DNA from: Hyphomicrobiales bacterium
GTDB taxonomy: Bacteria; Pseudomonadota; Alphaproteobacteria; Rhizobiales; Rhizobiaceae
Assembly (NCBI GenBank): GCA_900470805.1
Contig: UCCA01000012.1
Location: forward strand, 287,083 to 351,082
Length of the DNA: 64,000 nt
Direction of reading: 5' to 3'
Within the stretch, counting starts at the first letter, position 1, and each line of letters starts with the position of its first letter. Positions 50,372-59,239 of this stretch are shown piece by piece. Position numbers and translations under genes: made by a program. The notes beneath the pieces were generated by a model. That model saw only the letters and a program-made list of their open reading frames with translations, did not search any database and was not told the origin of the DNA.

Positions 50372-51075
50372 TGACGGTGCTGTCAGTCGTTTCCAACGCA
50401 TGCCTCAAACTGGGCATGGATCAACCCGATACGCTCTTCTCGAACACCGATCGCGAGTACGTTGAACTCGCGGCCTTGGTGAACGACACGGCGCGCATGA
50501 TTGCGGAGGATTACGACTGGCAGCTCCTTCAGAAGGTTTTCACGATCACCGGCAACGCGGCCGACGAGGCGTTCGATCTTCCTGACGACTACGACAGGAT
50601 GGTTCAGCCCTCGTCGATGTGGTCTAGCCGGTGGAGCTGGTCGCTCGACAAGATCGCCAGCACCGACCAGTGGCTGCAGATGCAGACAACGCCGTTCACG
50701 TGGATGTTCGGAAACTGGATCATCTACGGCGGCCAGTTCCATGTCCTGCCAGTGATGGCCAACGCTGAGATTACCAAGTTTTTCTATGTCAGCGATAAGA
50801 TCGTCAAAGACCGCATCGGCGCGCTGAAAGAGGCCTTTACCGCAGATGATGATGTCTTTCGGCTTGATGAACGGTTGCTCGAATTGGGTGTCATCTGGCG
50901 ATCGAAGAAGGACAAGGAACAGCCGTTCGAAATTCAGAAGGCCGAATATGACGATCTGCTCGGCAAGAAGGTGAAGCGCGACGGCGGCTCTCAGGCTGTC
51001 GTCAGTGGCAATCGTCGCCTTTCCAATCGGGACGTCCGGACGGCATGGCCGACAACGATAGGCGGAACGCCCTGA
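50371..51075 (+). CDS. Head-tail adaptor (P22 gp4-like)
   Basis: 234 residues. LVNDTARMIAEDYDWQLLQK, FDLPDDYDRMVQPSSMWSSR and RLDERLLELGVIWRSKKDKE fit the helical adaptor proteins that bind beneath the portal. One-base overlap with the upstream gene, and a TGATG junction with the next. Confidence 0.72.
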   Translation: MTVLSVVSNACLKLGMDQPDTLFSNTDREYVELAALVNDTARMIAEDYDWQLLQKVFTITGNAADEAFDLPDDYDRMVQPSSMWSSRWSWSLDKIASTDQWLQMQTTPFTWMFGNWIIYGGQFHVLPVMANAEITKFFYVSDKIVKDRIGALKEAFTADDDVFRLDERLLELGVIWRSKKDKEQPFEIQKAEYDDLLGKKVKRDGGSQAVVSGNRRLSNRDVRTAWPTTIGGTP

Positions 51076-52658
51076 TGCTTGTCTTGCCATCCGTGAAAAG
51101 AAGGGCGCTAGCGAGCCCCTATTCGTTCATGCCTCCGGTGCGAGGCGTCATTTTGAACGAGCCGCTGCCCAATGGGAAGCCCGGCGGGGCTCTCGTCTTG
51201 GAGAACTGGATTCCGACCGCAGGCGGCGCCCGTGTGCGTGGCGGCAGTTTGAAGACGGCCACAATCGGTGCGAACCCGGTTCGTCGGCTGTGGACGTTCA
51301 AAAGCGGGCAGGTGGAAGAGTTCTTCGCCTCCGACGATCAGAACATTTTCAATATCACGACGGTCGTCAACAATGTCACGCCTCCGGCTGCTGCCGTGAC
51401 TGGCCAGTCGAACGGTTACTATTCGACGGCACAGTTCGGTACGGCGGGCGGGAACTTCCTGTATGCCGTCAACGGCGCCAACGACGCGCAGCTCTATGAC
51501 GGGCTGACATGGAAGGCGATCAATAACGCATCGGTGCCAGCATTCACCGGCGTGGCCACATCGGCCCTGTCGTTCGTCTGGTCGTTCGCAAGCCGGCTGT
51601 TCTTCGTCCAAAAGGATTCGATGAACGCCTGGTATCTACCAGTTGATAGCATCGGCGGCGCTGCGCAGGCTTTCAGCCTTGCCGGGGTGTTTCAGGAGGG
51701 CGGCTCGCTGCTCTTCGGCGGTAAGTGGTCGCTGGATGCTGGCGATGGCCTCGATGATAAATGCGTCTTCGTCTCGACAGAGGGCGAAGTCGCCATCTTT
51801 CAGGGGACGAACCCGGGCAGCGCAGCCGACTGGCAGAAGGTCGGCGTGTACAAGATCACCAAGCCGATGGGGCCGAACGCCACCATGCAAGCCGGCGGTG
51901 ATCTATTGATCTCGACGTCTGACGGAATCGTTCCGATCTCGGAAGCGGTGAACAAGGATGCGGCGGCGCTGTCGCTGTCTGCTGTCACTCGTGCGATCGA
52001 GCCTGCATGGAAAAAACAGGTGCCGCTCCGGTCTGCACTGCCTTGGGAACTGATGAAGTGGCCAACGGCGAACCTCATGGTGGTTTCCCTCCCTGCAGCA
52101 GATGCCAGCATTCCGACCCTTTGCTTTGTCGCGAATACGCAAACGGGCGCGTGGGGCTTCATCACCGGCTGGGATACCCGCTGCATGGCCCATTACGGCG
52201 GCTCGGGCTTCTTTGGCACCAGCAAGGGTACGATCCACCAGATGGACGTCACCGGCAGTGACGACGGCTTGCCATATACCTGCACCTATGTCGGTTTGCC
52301 TGATCAGATCAAGACACCAGGCATCTACAAGACGATCTACTCGGGCCGGGCGACGTTCCTCGCCAATATCCCATTCAAGCCGAAGGTCTCGGCCTCGATG
52401 AACTATCGGGTCAAGCTCCCGACGCCGCCCTCTTCGCCGGCAAACTCCGCAATGGACCTCTGGGACGTCGGTCTCTGGGATGTGGCTGTTTGGGATGCGG
52501 GATCGGTCATTGATGTCACCACGAAATGGGTCTCGATCGGTAAATCCGGGTTCGCGATGTCACCGCAAGTACAGATCACGCTCGGGGTCAACATCACCCC
52601 GAAAATCGATCTGGTGCAGTTCGACATCACGTATCAGCGTGGCGGAGGGCAGGTTTGA
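51075..52658 (+). CDS. Tail/DNA-stabilisation protein (P22 gp10-like)
   Basis: 527 residues with beta-propeller-like composition: repeated aromatic-Gly segments (GGNFLYAVNGANDAQLYDGL, WSFASRLFFVQKDSMNAWYL). Its position directly after the gp4-like gene matches stopper or head-closure proteins of P22-type phages. Start 51075 is chosen (TGATG junction); an ATG at 51045 would overlap the adaptor gene by 31 bases. A repeat-like WDVGLWDVAVWDAG occurs near the C-terminus. Confidence 0.68.
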   Translation: MLVLPSVKRRALASPYSFMPPVRGVILNEPLPNGKPGGALVLENWIPTAGGARVRGGSLKTATIGANPVRRLWTFKSGQVEEFFASDDQNIFNITTVVNNVTPPAAAVTGQSNGYYSTAQFGTAGGNFLYAVNGANDAQLYDGLTWKAINNASVPAFTGVATSALSFVWSFASRLFFVQKDSMNAWYLPVDSIGGAAQAFSLAGVFQEGGSLLFGGKWSLDAGDGLDDKCVFVSTEGEVAIFQGTNPGSAADWQKVGVYKITKPMGPNATMQAGGDLLISTSDGIVPISEAVNKDAAALSLSAVTRAIEPAWKKQVPLRSALPWELMKWPTANLMVVSLPAADASIPTLCFVANTQTGAWGFITGWDTRCMAHYGGSGFFGTSKGTIHQMDVTGSDDGLPYTCTYVGLPDQIKTPGIYKTIYSGRATFLANIPFKPKVSASMNYRVKLPTPPSSPANSAMDLWDVGLWDVAVWDAGSVIDVTTKWVSIGKSGFAMSPQVQITLGVNITPKIDLVQFDITYQRGGGQV

Positions 52659-53119
52659 TCACAGCTATCATCGCTCGGGGCGACGAACGTCAGCAGCTGG
52701 CCAGGTGGGTTTCGAACATGATCTGGCCGGGTAGCAGTCGCGGCTTTGGTGAATGCCAAGGCATGGGCGTCGTCGATGACGAAGACGACAAGCTCATCGC
52801 CGGCGCGATCTGGCACAACTACGAGCCGGAGGCGGGTGTCATCGAGATATCGGCCGCCGCCACGTCAAAGCGGTGGCTGACACGTCAGACGCTCGACATG
52901 ATGTTCGGCGTGCCTTTCCGGGAGTGGAACTGCCAAGCGGTCGTGTTGCGCGTCCCTGACAGCGACAAGCCGATGCATCGCATGCTCAAGGCCTATGGGT
53001 TCGAAGTCTATCGCATACCGCGGCTGCGCGGTCGGGATGAAGCTGAAAATGTTTTCGTCCTGACTGACGACGCCTGGCGCGCAAACAAGTTCAATCAGAA
53101 GGAAACGGCCAATGGGTAA
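52655..53119 (+). CDS. GNAT-like acetyltransferase in the tail module
   Basis: 154 residues from a TTG start overlapping the upstream TGA, with GGAGG upstream. GMGVVDDEDDKLIAGAIWHN, then VVLRVPDSDKPMHRMLKAYG and FEVYRIPRLRG, follow the strand-helix order of phage GNAT proteins. The acetyl-CoA loop is weak, so activity is uncertain. Similar genes occur in podovirus structural clusters. Confidence 0.65.
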   Translation: MITAIIARGDERQQLARWVSNMIWPGSSRGFGECQGMGVVDDEDDKLIAGAIWHNYEPEAGVIEISAAATSKRWLTRQTLDMMFGVPFREWNCQAVVLRVPDSDKPMHRMLKAYGFEVYRIPRLRGRDEAENVFVLTDDAWRANKFNQKETANG

Positions 53120-54137
53120 GCAAAAGGCGCCAGCCGCGCCAGATCCCAAAGCGACCGCTGCGGCCCAGACCGGCACGAATGTCACGACGGCGCTTGCAAA
53201 CGCCCAGCTCGGCAACGTGAACCAGTATGGGCCGGATGGCTCTGTCACCTATTCGACGAACGGCGGCCGCAACTTCACGGACCCTTCCAGCGGCCAGACG
53301 TATTTCATCCCGCAGTATGAGCAGACGACGTCGCTCTCTCCGGCCCAACAGGCGATCAAGGATCAGAACGACAAGGCGAGCCTTGGACTTGCCGAAATTG
53401 GGAACAATCAAACTGCGTTTCTGAAAGACTACCTTTCGAAGCCGGTTGATCTCTCGAACGAGGCGACCGAAGCCAGGTTGATGGAACTCGGCCGCGCTCG
53501 CCTTGATCCGATGATTGCGCAGAACGATGAAAACCTGCGCTCGCGCCTCGCCAATCAGGGCATCAAGGCCGGTTCCGATGCTTATGACCGTGAGATAGCC
53601 ACGGCGCGGCAGGGCAACAACGACGCTTACACGAGCTTGCTGCTCAATGGTCGTTCGCAGGCGGTTCAGGAGGCGCTGACGCAGCGCAATCAGCCGCTGA
53701 ACGAGATCACTTCACTTCTGTCCGGAACGCAGGTTTCCACGCCGCAGTTCGGCGCCAGTACCAACCAGCCGACGCTGCCGACCGTCGATTATGCCGGCTT
53801 GGTCCAGTCGAACTACCAGAACCAGGTGGCAGCCACCAACGCGGCCAACGCGCAGCGCAGTAACGTGTTGGGCGGTCTGTTCGGTCTCGGCTCCGCCTTC
53901 CTTGGCAATCCGGCTCTGTCAGACGAACGGGCGAAGAAGAACATCAAGCCCGCTGGGCGGCTTATGGGCCACAATATCTATACCTACGAATACAAGGGCA
54001 CCGATGTGCCTCAGGTTGGCGTTATGGCGCAGGAAGTCGAGCGCAAGCGGCCGGATGCGGTCACGACCGGCTCTGATGGCCTGAAGCGCGTCAATTACGG
54101 CAAGCTCTTCCAGATGGGCGAAAGGATGGCTGCATAA
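53112..54137 (+). CDS. Structural/ejection-region protein with S74 intramolecular chaperone end
   Basis: 341 residues. Residues 1-270 are Gln/Asn/Ala-rich and helical. The C-terminal ~65 residues begin LSDERAKKNIKPAGRLMGHN and include YTYEYKGTDVPQVGVMAQEV, the Peptidase_S74 domain. That domain normally drives trimer folding of tail spikes and then cleaves itself off at the Ser of LSDER. Here it lies on a protein in the position of P22 gp7. Overlaps both neighbours. Confidence 0.78.
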   Translation: MGKQKAPAAPDPKATAAAQTGTNVTTALANAQLGNVNQYGPDGSVTYSTNGGRNFTDPSSGQTYFIPQYEQTTSLSPAQQAIKDQNDKASLGLAEIGNNQTAFLKDYLSKPVDLSNEATEARLMELGRARLDPMIAQNDENLRSRLANQGIKAGSDAYDREIATARQGNNDAYTSLLLNGRSQAVQEALTQRNQPLNEITSLLSGTQVSTPQFGASTNQPTLPTVDYAGLVQSNYQNQVAATNAANAQRSNVLGGLFGLGSAFLGNPALSDERAKKNIKPAGRLMGHNIYTYEYKGTDVPQVGVMAQEVERKRPDAVTTGSDGLKRVNYGKLFQMGERMAA

Positions 54138-56542
54138 TGGGTTTCCTGTTTGGTGGAAAAACCGGCGAGACAGCGGAATCGCTCGCTCGTAAGCGGGCCG
54201 TTGCCGAAGCGCTCCTCGCCAACGCGAACAATCGTGTGCCGCAGTCGGTCGGCGAGGGCATCGCCTCGATCGGTCAGGCGCTGTCTGGCCGCCTCGGCTT
54301 GAACGTCCTCCAGAAGCAGCAGTCGGAAGGCGCGTCTGCTTTGGATAAGCGCATTCAGGGCGCGTTGGGCGGTGGTACCGGATTGCCAGCGCCTTCAGGT
54401 GCGGTCCCAATGTCGGGAGCGGGTGCTGAAGTCTCCGCCACCACCCCGGGCGCTCCTATCGATATGACCGGAAATCAAGTGTTCAGCGACTTCATCGACA
54501 CGGTAAAGACTGGCGTCACGAATCCCTATGGCCTCGCAGCCGTAGCGGCCACCGGCAAGGCAGAGAGCGGCTATTCCCCCGGCAATGTGAACCGGACGTG
54601 GAGCGATCCGAGCGAAAGCGGCCAGCCCGGTACCGCCGGTGGCATCATGTCCTGGCGCGGTCCTCGATATCAGGCGCTGGCCGCAACAGGCGATCTGTCG
54701 CCGAAGGGGCAGGCCAAATTCTTCCTGAACGAAAATCCGGGCCTGATCACGGCGCTGAACAGTGCGAAGAGCGTCGAAGAGGCGCAGCAACTGATGAATA
54801 ACGCTTGGGCTTTCAAGGGCTATAATCGTCCCGGCAACGCAGAAGCGGCAAGCCGGTTGAGCGCTGCGAACAGCTTCCTTCCGCAGTTTCAGGGGCAAGG
54901 CGGCGGACAGCCTGTCGAAGTCGCGTCGATCGCCCCACAGACGGCCACAGACGCGATACAGGCCGTTGCGCCTCAATCGCCCCAGCCAGCGCCAGAAACG
55001 CAGCCGAAGGCCTACGTGGACCCCGGCGTGGTCAATGTCGGGCCGAAGCCGGGTGTGACGGCAGCGCTCGCGGGTCTCCCTGCCGGCAATGCCGCTCCGG
55101 CACCAAAGAACCGGGCGGTGGCGCAAGCCCTCACGGGGACGCAGGTAGCGCAAGCCGCTCCTGCCGCAGGCGAGGATGCGATCGGCTTCAATCCGGAGCT
55201 GCTTACCATCCTCAGCGATCCGTACATCACGCCCGCTCAGTCCGCGACGGTGCGCGCCGTCATTGAGAAGCAGCTTTCCGATCGAGCCGCACGTGCGGAG
55301 GAAGCGCGCAAGCGCGCGGATCCGAAGTATCAGCTCGATTTGAAGAAGGGTCAGCTTGAGGTTGACGCCTTGCAGAATCCGAAGCTATCGCCCGGTGACC
55401 AGGCGCGCATCGAACTCGACAAGAGCAAGTTCGACTATGAAAAGGGCAAGCCAACGGAAGTTGGCGGCCGCCTAATCAGTCCCGACGGCAAGGTGGTCTA
55501 TGAGGCACCCGGCAAATGGTCGAAGCTCGACGACGGCAGCTTGTTCAACGAGAGCACCGGCGAATTCAAGATGGCGCCACGGCCGGAAGGCCAGAGCGGG
55601 TTCCGCTTCAAGGGCTCGTCTGTCGAAGCTCAGTCGTTGAACGGTCTGATCGATAGCGGCACGCTGACGGAAGATCAGGCGCAGCAGCTCGGCGCTGGCA
55701 AGACCGTCTCGGGCCCGAACGGTGAGATCATCTTCATGACGCCGCAGGGCGTGTTTTCGGGTAACGGACAGGCCGGGACCGCAAAGCCGCTTGTTCCGCC
55801 TCAGGTGCAGACACAGCAGCAGCCGCAGCCACAGCCCTATGTCGACCTGTTCGGGAATGGTGGCCAGCCAGCAGCAGCACAAGCGCCCGCGCCGGCTCCT
55901 GCCGTCACTCAGCCGCCTGCCGCCGCCGCTCCTTCGCAGCAGCAAGCACCACAGACAGCGCCGGAACAGCGTTCGGGCTTGATCCCTATCACCGGGCCAA
56001 AAGCAACGGCAGAGAAAAACCTGACTGCCGGCGATCGTCAGGCCATCCGCGAAGCTGACGACATTGTCATGAATGGTGCCGCAACACTCGGACTGCTCGA
56101 TAAGGCAATGGAGCTTTCGCCAAAGGCAAACGAGGGCTTTGCCGCCAGCACAAGAGCGCGTGCGGGTGCATATCTTCCCGATGGTGCCGTCCCTGACTGG
56201 GTTTCGAGCCCTGATAGCTCGAAAGCCACGATCGAATACGACAACATCATCAAGGAACAGGCCTTGGGGCAGCTCAAGGCGATCTTCGGCGGGGCTCCGA
56301 CAGAGGGTGAGCGCGCGATCCTGCTCGAAATTCAGGGATCCTCATCTCAGCCTAAGGAAGTGCGGGAATCCATCCTGAAGCGAGCAAAGGCTGCCGTCCA
56401 ACAGCGCGTGGCCTTCAATCGGGATCGTGCGTCTGATTTGCGCGGCGGGACCTACTACAAGCCGAACCGGGGAGCCGACGCGCCGGCCGTCCAGGGCCCT
56501 GCGATCGACGATCTGCTGAAGAAGTACGGGGGAGGCCAGTAA
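54137..56542 (+). CDS. Internal virion protein with phage lysozyme-like domain
   Basis: 801 residues. Residues ~115-250 (NPYGLAAVAATGKAESGYSP, GTAGGIMSWRGPRYQALAAT) match the phage tail lysozyme type, which opens peptidoglycan during DNA entry; the Glu of GKAESGYS is the likely catalytic residue. Long Gln/Pro/Ala-rich linkers (~260-330 and ~555-610) and a helical C-terminus follow. It sits in the place of the P22 gp20 ejection protein. Confidence 0.75.
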   Translation: MGFLFGGKTGETAESLARKRAVAEALLANANNRVPQSVGEGIASIGQALSGRLGLNVLQKQQSEGASALDKRIQGALGGGTGLPAPSGAVPMSGAGAEVSATTPGAPIDMTGNQVFSDFIDTVKTGVTNPYGLAAVAATGKAESGYSPGNVNRTWSDPSESGQPGTAGGIMSWRGPRYQALAATGDLSPKGQAKFFLNENPGLITALNSAKSVEEAQQLMNNAWAFKGYNRPGNAEAASRLSAANSFLPQFQGQGGGQPVEVASIAPQTATDAIQAVAPQSPQPAPETQPKAYVDPGVVNVGPKPGVTAALAGLPAGNAAPAPKNRAVAQALTGTQVAQAAPAAGEDAIGFNPELLTILSDPYITPAQSATVRAVIEKQLSDRAARAEEARKRADPKYQLDLKKGQLEVDALQNPKLSPGDQARIELDKSKFDYEKGKPTEVGGRLISPDGKVVYEAPGKWSKLDDGSLFNESTGEFKMAPRPEGQSGFRFKGSSVEAQSLNGLIDSGTLTEDQAQQLGAGKTVSGPNGEIIFMTPQGVFSGNGQAGTAKPLVPPQVQTQQQPQPQPYVDLFGNGGQPAAAQAPAPAPAVTQPPAAAAPSQQQAPQTAPEQRSGLIPITGPKATAEKNLTAGDRQAIREADDIVMNGAATLGLLDKAMELSPKANEGFAASTRARAGAYLPDGAVPDWVSSPDSSKATIEYDNIIKEQALGQLKAIFGGAPTEGERAILLEIQGSSSQPKEVRESILKRAKAAVQQRVAFNRDRASDLRGGTYYKPNRGADAPAVQGPAIDDLLKKYGGGQ

Positions 56543-58636
56543 GTGGCGACAATCGATGATCTGTCCACGGCGCTGATCAATGCCGACAAGGCGGGCGATG
56601 CCGACGCCGCACGTGCTCTCGCTGCTGAAATCACCCGCATGCGCAGCCAGGCTCCCGCGCCGTCCGCGCCGAATGTTCCGAAGGCTGCTGATCCACGCGA
56701 CAACGCTGCCGGCAAACTCGATACCTTCGTTCGAGGCGCCGCCGACACGCTCAGCCTTGGCCTCGCGGACGAAATCGCCGCACAGGCGAAATCGGGCCCG
56801 TTTACCGTTCAGAAGCCCGATGACGATTACTACAAGCGCGGGATCTATGCGGGTGATCTCAATCCGCTTGGCCCGATCGCCAAGGCCTTGAACGCGCCGT
56901 TCGCTTCGGAAACGAAGAACGCCGACTATGACAAGGCGCTGGCGGAAGAGCGCGCCACCGACGACGCCGACGCTGAAAACCGTAGCGGCTACCGTGTCGC
57001 CGGCCAGATCGCCGGCGGCGTCACGGGTGGCGTCGGATTGGCGAAGAACGGGCTATCGGCGGCCACCAATGCCGCGAATCGTGGTGCCGGCCTTATGCGG
57101 GTGGGTGCGGGTTCACTCGTCGATGGCGCTGTGCTGGGCGGGGCTCAAGGCGTCGGAAGTGGTCGAGGGCTGTCGGACAGAGTGCGGCAAGGCACTGTCG
57201 GATTGCTTACCGGTGGAGCTATCGGCGGCATAACGCCACTAGCCGTTGCCGGTGCATCCAAAGTTCTGAAATCCGCCGTCGCGCCGATCGCCGCGCCATT
57301 CATGCCGGAAACCTACGCTGACGATGCAATTGCAACCGCTCGTCGTCGATCTGGGCAGACGCCCGAACAGGTCGGTGACGCAATGCGCGCGGCCGCGCTC
57401 GACGATCAGGGCATGTTCAACGTCGGCGATGCCATGGGCTACACCGGCGAACGGCTCATGTCGACGGTTGCTCGCACGCCACACAACGAGCGCCAGGCGG
57501 TTGCCGAAGCACTCCAGTTCCGTCAGGCTGGACAGGGAGAACGCCTTGCCAACCATCTGGCGGAAGGCTTCGATACCTTCGACACGGCTGCCGCACGTAC
57601 GGCGCAGCGCACGGCCGATCGAGGCGCAGAGGCCAATCGGCTCTATGCAGCGGCCCGCCGTGATGCCGGCGCCGTTAACGTGACGCCGGTTCTCGAAGAG
57701 ATCGACCGGACGGTCAATCCCGGCGTTAATCAGCTGGTGAACCCGCGTGACCGCATCGCCAACGATTCCATCGAGGGCGCTCTTTCGCGGGTGCGCTCGA
57801 TGCTTTCGGACGGCCAGTCTCAAGTGACGGACTTCGATACCCTGTTTCGGGCAAAGCTGGACATCGACGACATGATCCAGCGGGCGGAAGGGCAGGGCGC
57901 TGGAAACCGAGCCCACTATCTGAGCCGCGTGCAAGGTCAGATCGATGACGCCTTGGCGGCGTCTTCGCCGTCTTACGCGCAGGCTCGGGATTCATTCGCG
58001 GCAGCATCCCGCCGTATCGACGCGGTTGAGACGGGACGAGGTGCGACACGCATCTCGCGGAGGGCACAGGACACCATTCCCGAGTTCAACGCCCTTTCAC
58101 CGGGAGAGCAAGTCGATTTCAGGGCCGGCTATGTGGATCCGCTGATTGCGAAGGTCGAGGGAATGTCGTCATCCCCCACGACCAACAAGGCCCGCGTCTT
58201 CCAGACGCCGAAGTACGATGCGGAACTGAATGCCTTTACCGAACCGGAGCGAGGCCAGCAGCTCGCGCGCCGTATCGGTAGAGAACAGCGCATGTTCGAA
58301 ACGACAAGGGCGGCGCTGGGCGGTTCGAAGACGGCCGACAACATGGCCGACGCTGCCGACATGGCGAAATACGACCCCAGCGCTATCTCAAAGCTCGTTC
58401 GTGGCGATTATATCGGTGCACTGACGAACAGTCTCGCCAAGGCTTTGGGAGCAGCGCGGGGCATGCCGCCATCGGTCAGTGAAAGGGTAGCAAGGGCGTT
58501 GATCGAGACGAACCCGGAGCTGGCCGTTTCCATGCTGACGCGAGGGTCGGAGAAGCTGTCGAAGGGCGATCGCCTGCGGTCAGGAGTTGCCGCGGCCCTT
58601 ATCGGGTCCGGTACCGCCGGTGCTGGAAGAATGTGA
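56543..58636 (+). CDS. Large DNA-ejection/internal virion protein
   Basis: 697 residues from a GTG start with GGAGG seven bases before it. Residues ~150-260 are Gly/Ala-rich and weakly hydrophobic (GYRVAGQIAGGVTGGVGLAK), as in proteins that form a trans-envelope channel. The rest is helical and charged. Gene order corresponds to P22 gp16. Its 3' end overlaps a convergent membrane-protein gene by 57 bases. Confidence 0.7.
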   Translation: MATIDDLSTALINADKAGDADAARALAAEITRMRSQAPAPSAPNVPKAADPRDNAAGKLDTFVRGAADTLSLGLADEIAAQAKSGPFTVQKPDDDYYKRGIYAGDLNPLGPIAKALNAPFASETKNADYDKALAEERATDDADAENRSGYRVAGQIAGGVTGGVGLAKNGLSAATNAANRGAGLMRVGAGSLVDGAVLGGAQGVGSGRGLSDRVRQGTVGLLTGGAIGGITPLAVAGASKVLKSAVAPIAAPFMPETYADDAIATARRRSGQTPEQVGDAMRAAALDDQGMFNVGDAMGYTGERLMSTVARTPHNERQAVAEALQFRQAGQGERLANHLAEGFDTFDTAAARTAQRTADRGAEANRLYAAARRDAGAVNVTPVLEEIDRTVNPGVNQLVNPRDRIANDSIEGALSRVRSMLSDGQSQVTDFDTLFRAKLDIDDMIQRAEGQGAGNRAHYLSRVQGQIDDALAASSPSYAQARDSFAAASRRIDAVETGRGATRISRRAQDTIPEFNALSPGEQVDFRAGYVDPLIAKVEGMSSSPTTNKARVFQTPKYDAELNAFTEPERGQQLARRIGREQRMFETTRAALGGSKTADNMADAADMAKYDPSAISKLVRGDYIGALTNSLAKALGAARGMPPSVSERVARALIETNPELAVSMLTRGSEKLSKGDRLRSGVAAALIGSGTAGAGRM

Positions 58637-58852
58637 CTTCCACGAATCCGGAACCTTGTTGCCGGTGACGTCGCAGGCCCACATGGCAACGCCGGCGCCG
58701 GTCATTAGTCCCAAAGCGATCGATGGCCAGTTGAAAGCGAAAGAATAGATATAGCCAGCCCAAGCAACGGCGATGATGATCCACATCATCAGCCATGGGC
58801 CTTTGGTGCGGTCGATCTTTGGCTCGTTCGGGTCGTGGTCGATCTGGTTCAT
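58580..58852 (-). CDS. Small membrane protein on the opposite strand (moron)
   Basis: 90 residues with two transmembrane segments (GPWLMMWIIIAVAWAGYIYS and WPSIALGLMTGAGVAMWACD) and charged ends. The ATG overlaps the stop of the upstream minus-strand gene (ATGA), so the pair is one operon. Opposite orientation to all late genes implies expression from the prophage itself. Function unknown; superinfection exclusion or host conversion are candidates. Confidence 0.65.
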   Translation of the reverse strand: MNQIDHDPNEPKIDRTKGPWLMMWIIIAVAWAGYIYSFAFNWPSIALGLMTGAGVAMWACDVTGNKVPDSWKSHSSSTGGTGPDKGRGNS

Positions 58853-59139
58853 TCTGCGAGCATAGCCTTGGAATTCCAAAAACTCCACCAGGGCGCGAAA
58901 CAGATTTCGGCGTCTTGGTTTGACCAGGCGGCTATCTCACAGAACAACGTCCGTTTATAGCCCGCCGCCGCCATGCACAGGTTCTTGTGGCGAGATTTGT
59001 CCGTCCCTGTAAGGCGCGCCTCGATCGCGCTTGCATCGCAGCCGGTGCTCGCTTCGTGCTGGAACTGACCAAATAGGACAGCCGCCCCGACAAAGACGAC
59101 GAGCGCAACGACTGCAAGCAGCAAGAAACTACGAAACAT
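58849..59139 (-). CDS. Signal-anchored Cys-containing protein on the opposite strand (moron)
   Basis: 96 residues: an N-terminal hydrophobic anchor (FLLLAVVALVVFVGAAVLFG), then a periplasmic part with four Cys that could form two disulfides. No family recognised. First gene of a two-gene minus-strand unit between the ejection genes and the tail fibre. Confidence 0.65.
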   Translation of the reverse strand: MFRSFLLLAVVALVVFVGAAVLFGQFQHEASTGCDASAIEARLTGTDKSRHKNLCMAAAGYKRTLFCEIAAWSNQDAEICFAPWWSFWNSKAMLAE

Positions 59140-59192
59140 AGACGGTCTCTGATGTGAGAAGGCCGCAACCTAAGCGAAATCGAAATTCAATG

Positions 59193-59222
59193 AAAGGGCT
59201 CCTAATCGGGGGCCTTTTCCTT
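59193..59222 (+). terminator. Terminator before the tail fibre gene
   Basis: AAAGG(G)CTCC pairs with GGGGCCTTT (one bulge), followed by TCCTTTT. Lies just upstream of the fibre ribosome site. Confidence 0.6.
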
Positions 59223-59239
59223 TTCCAAAAGGAACGCCG

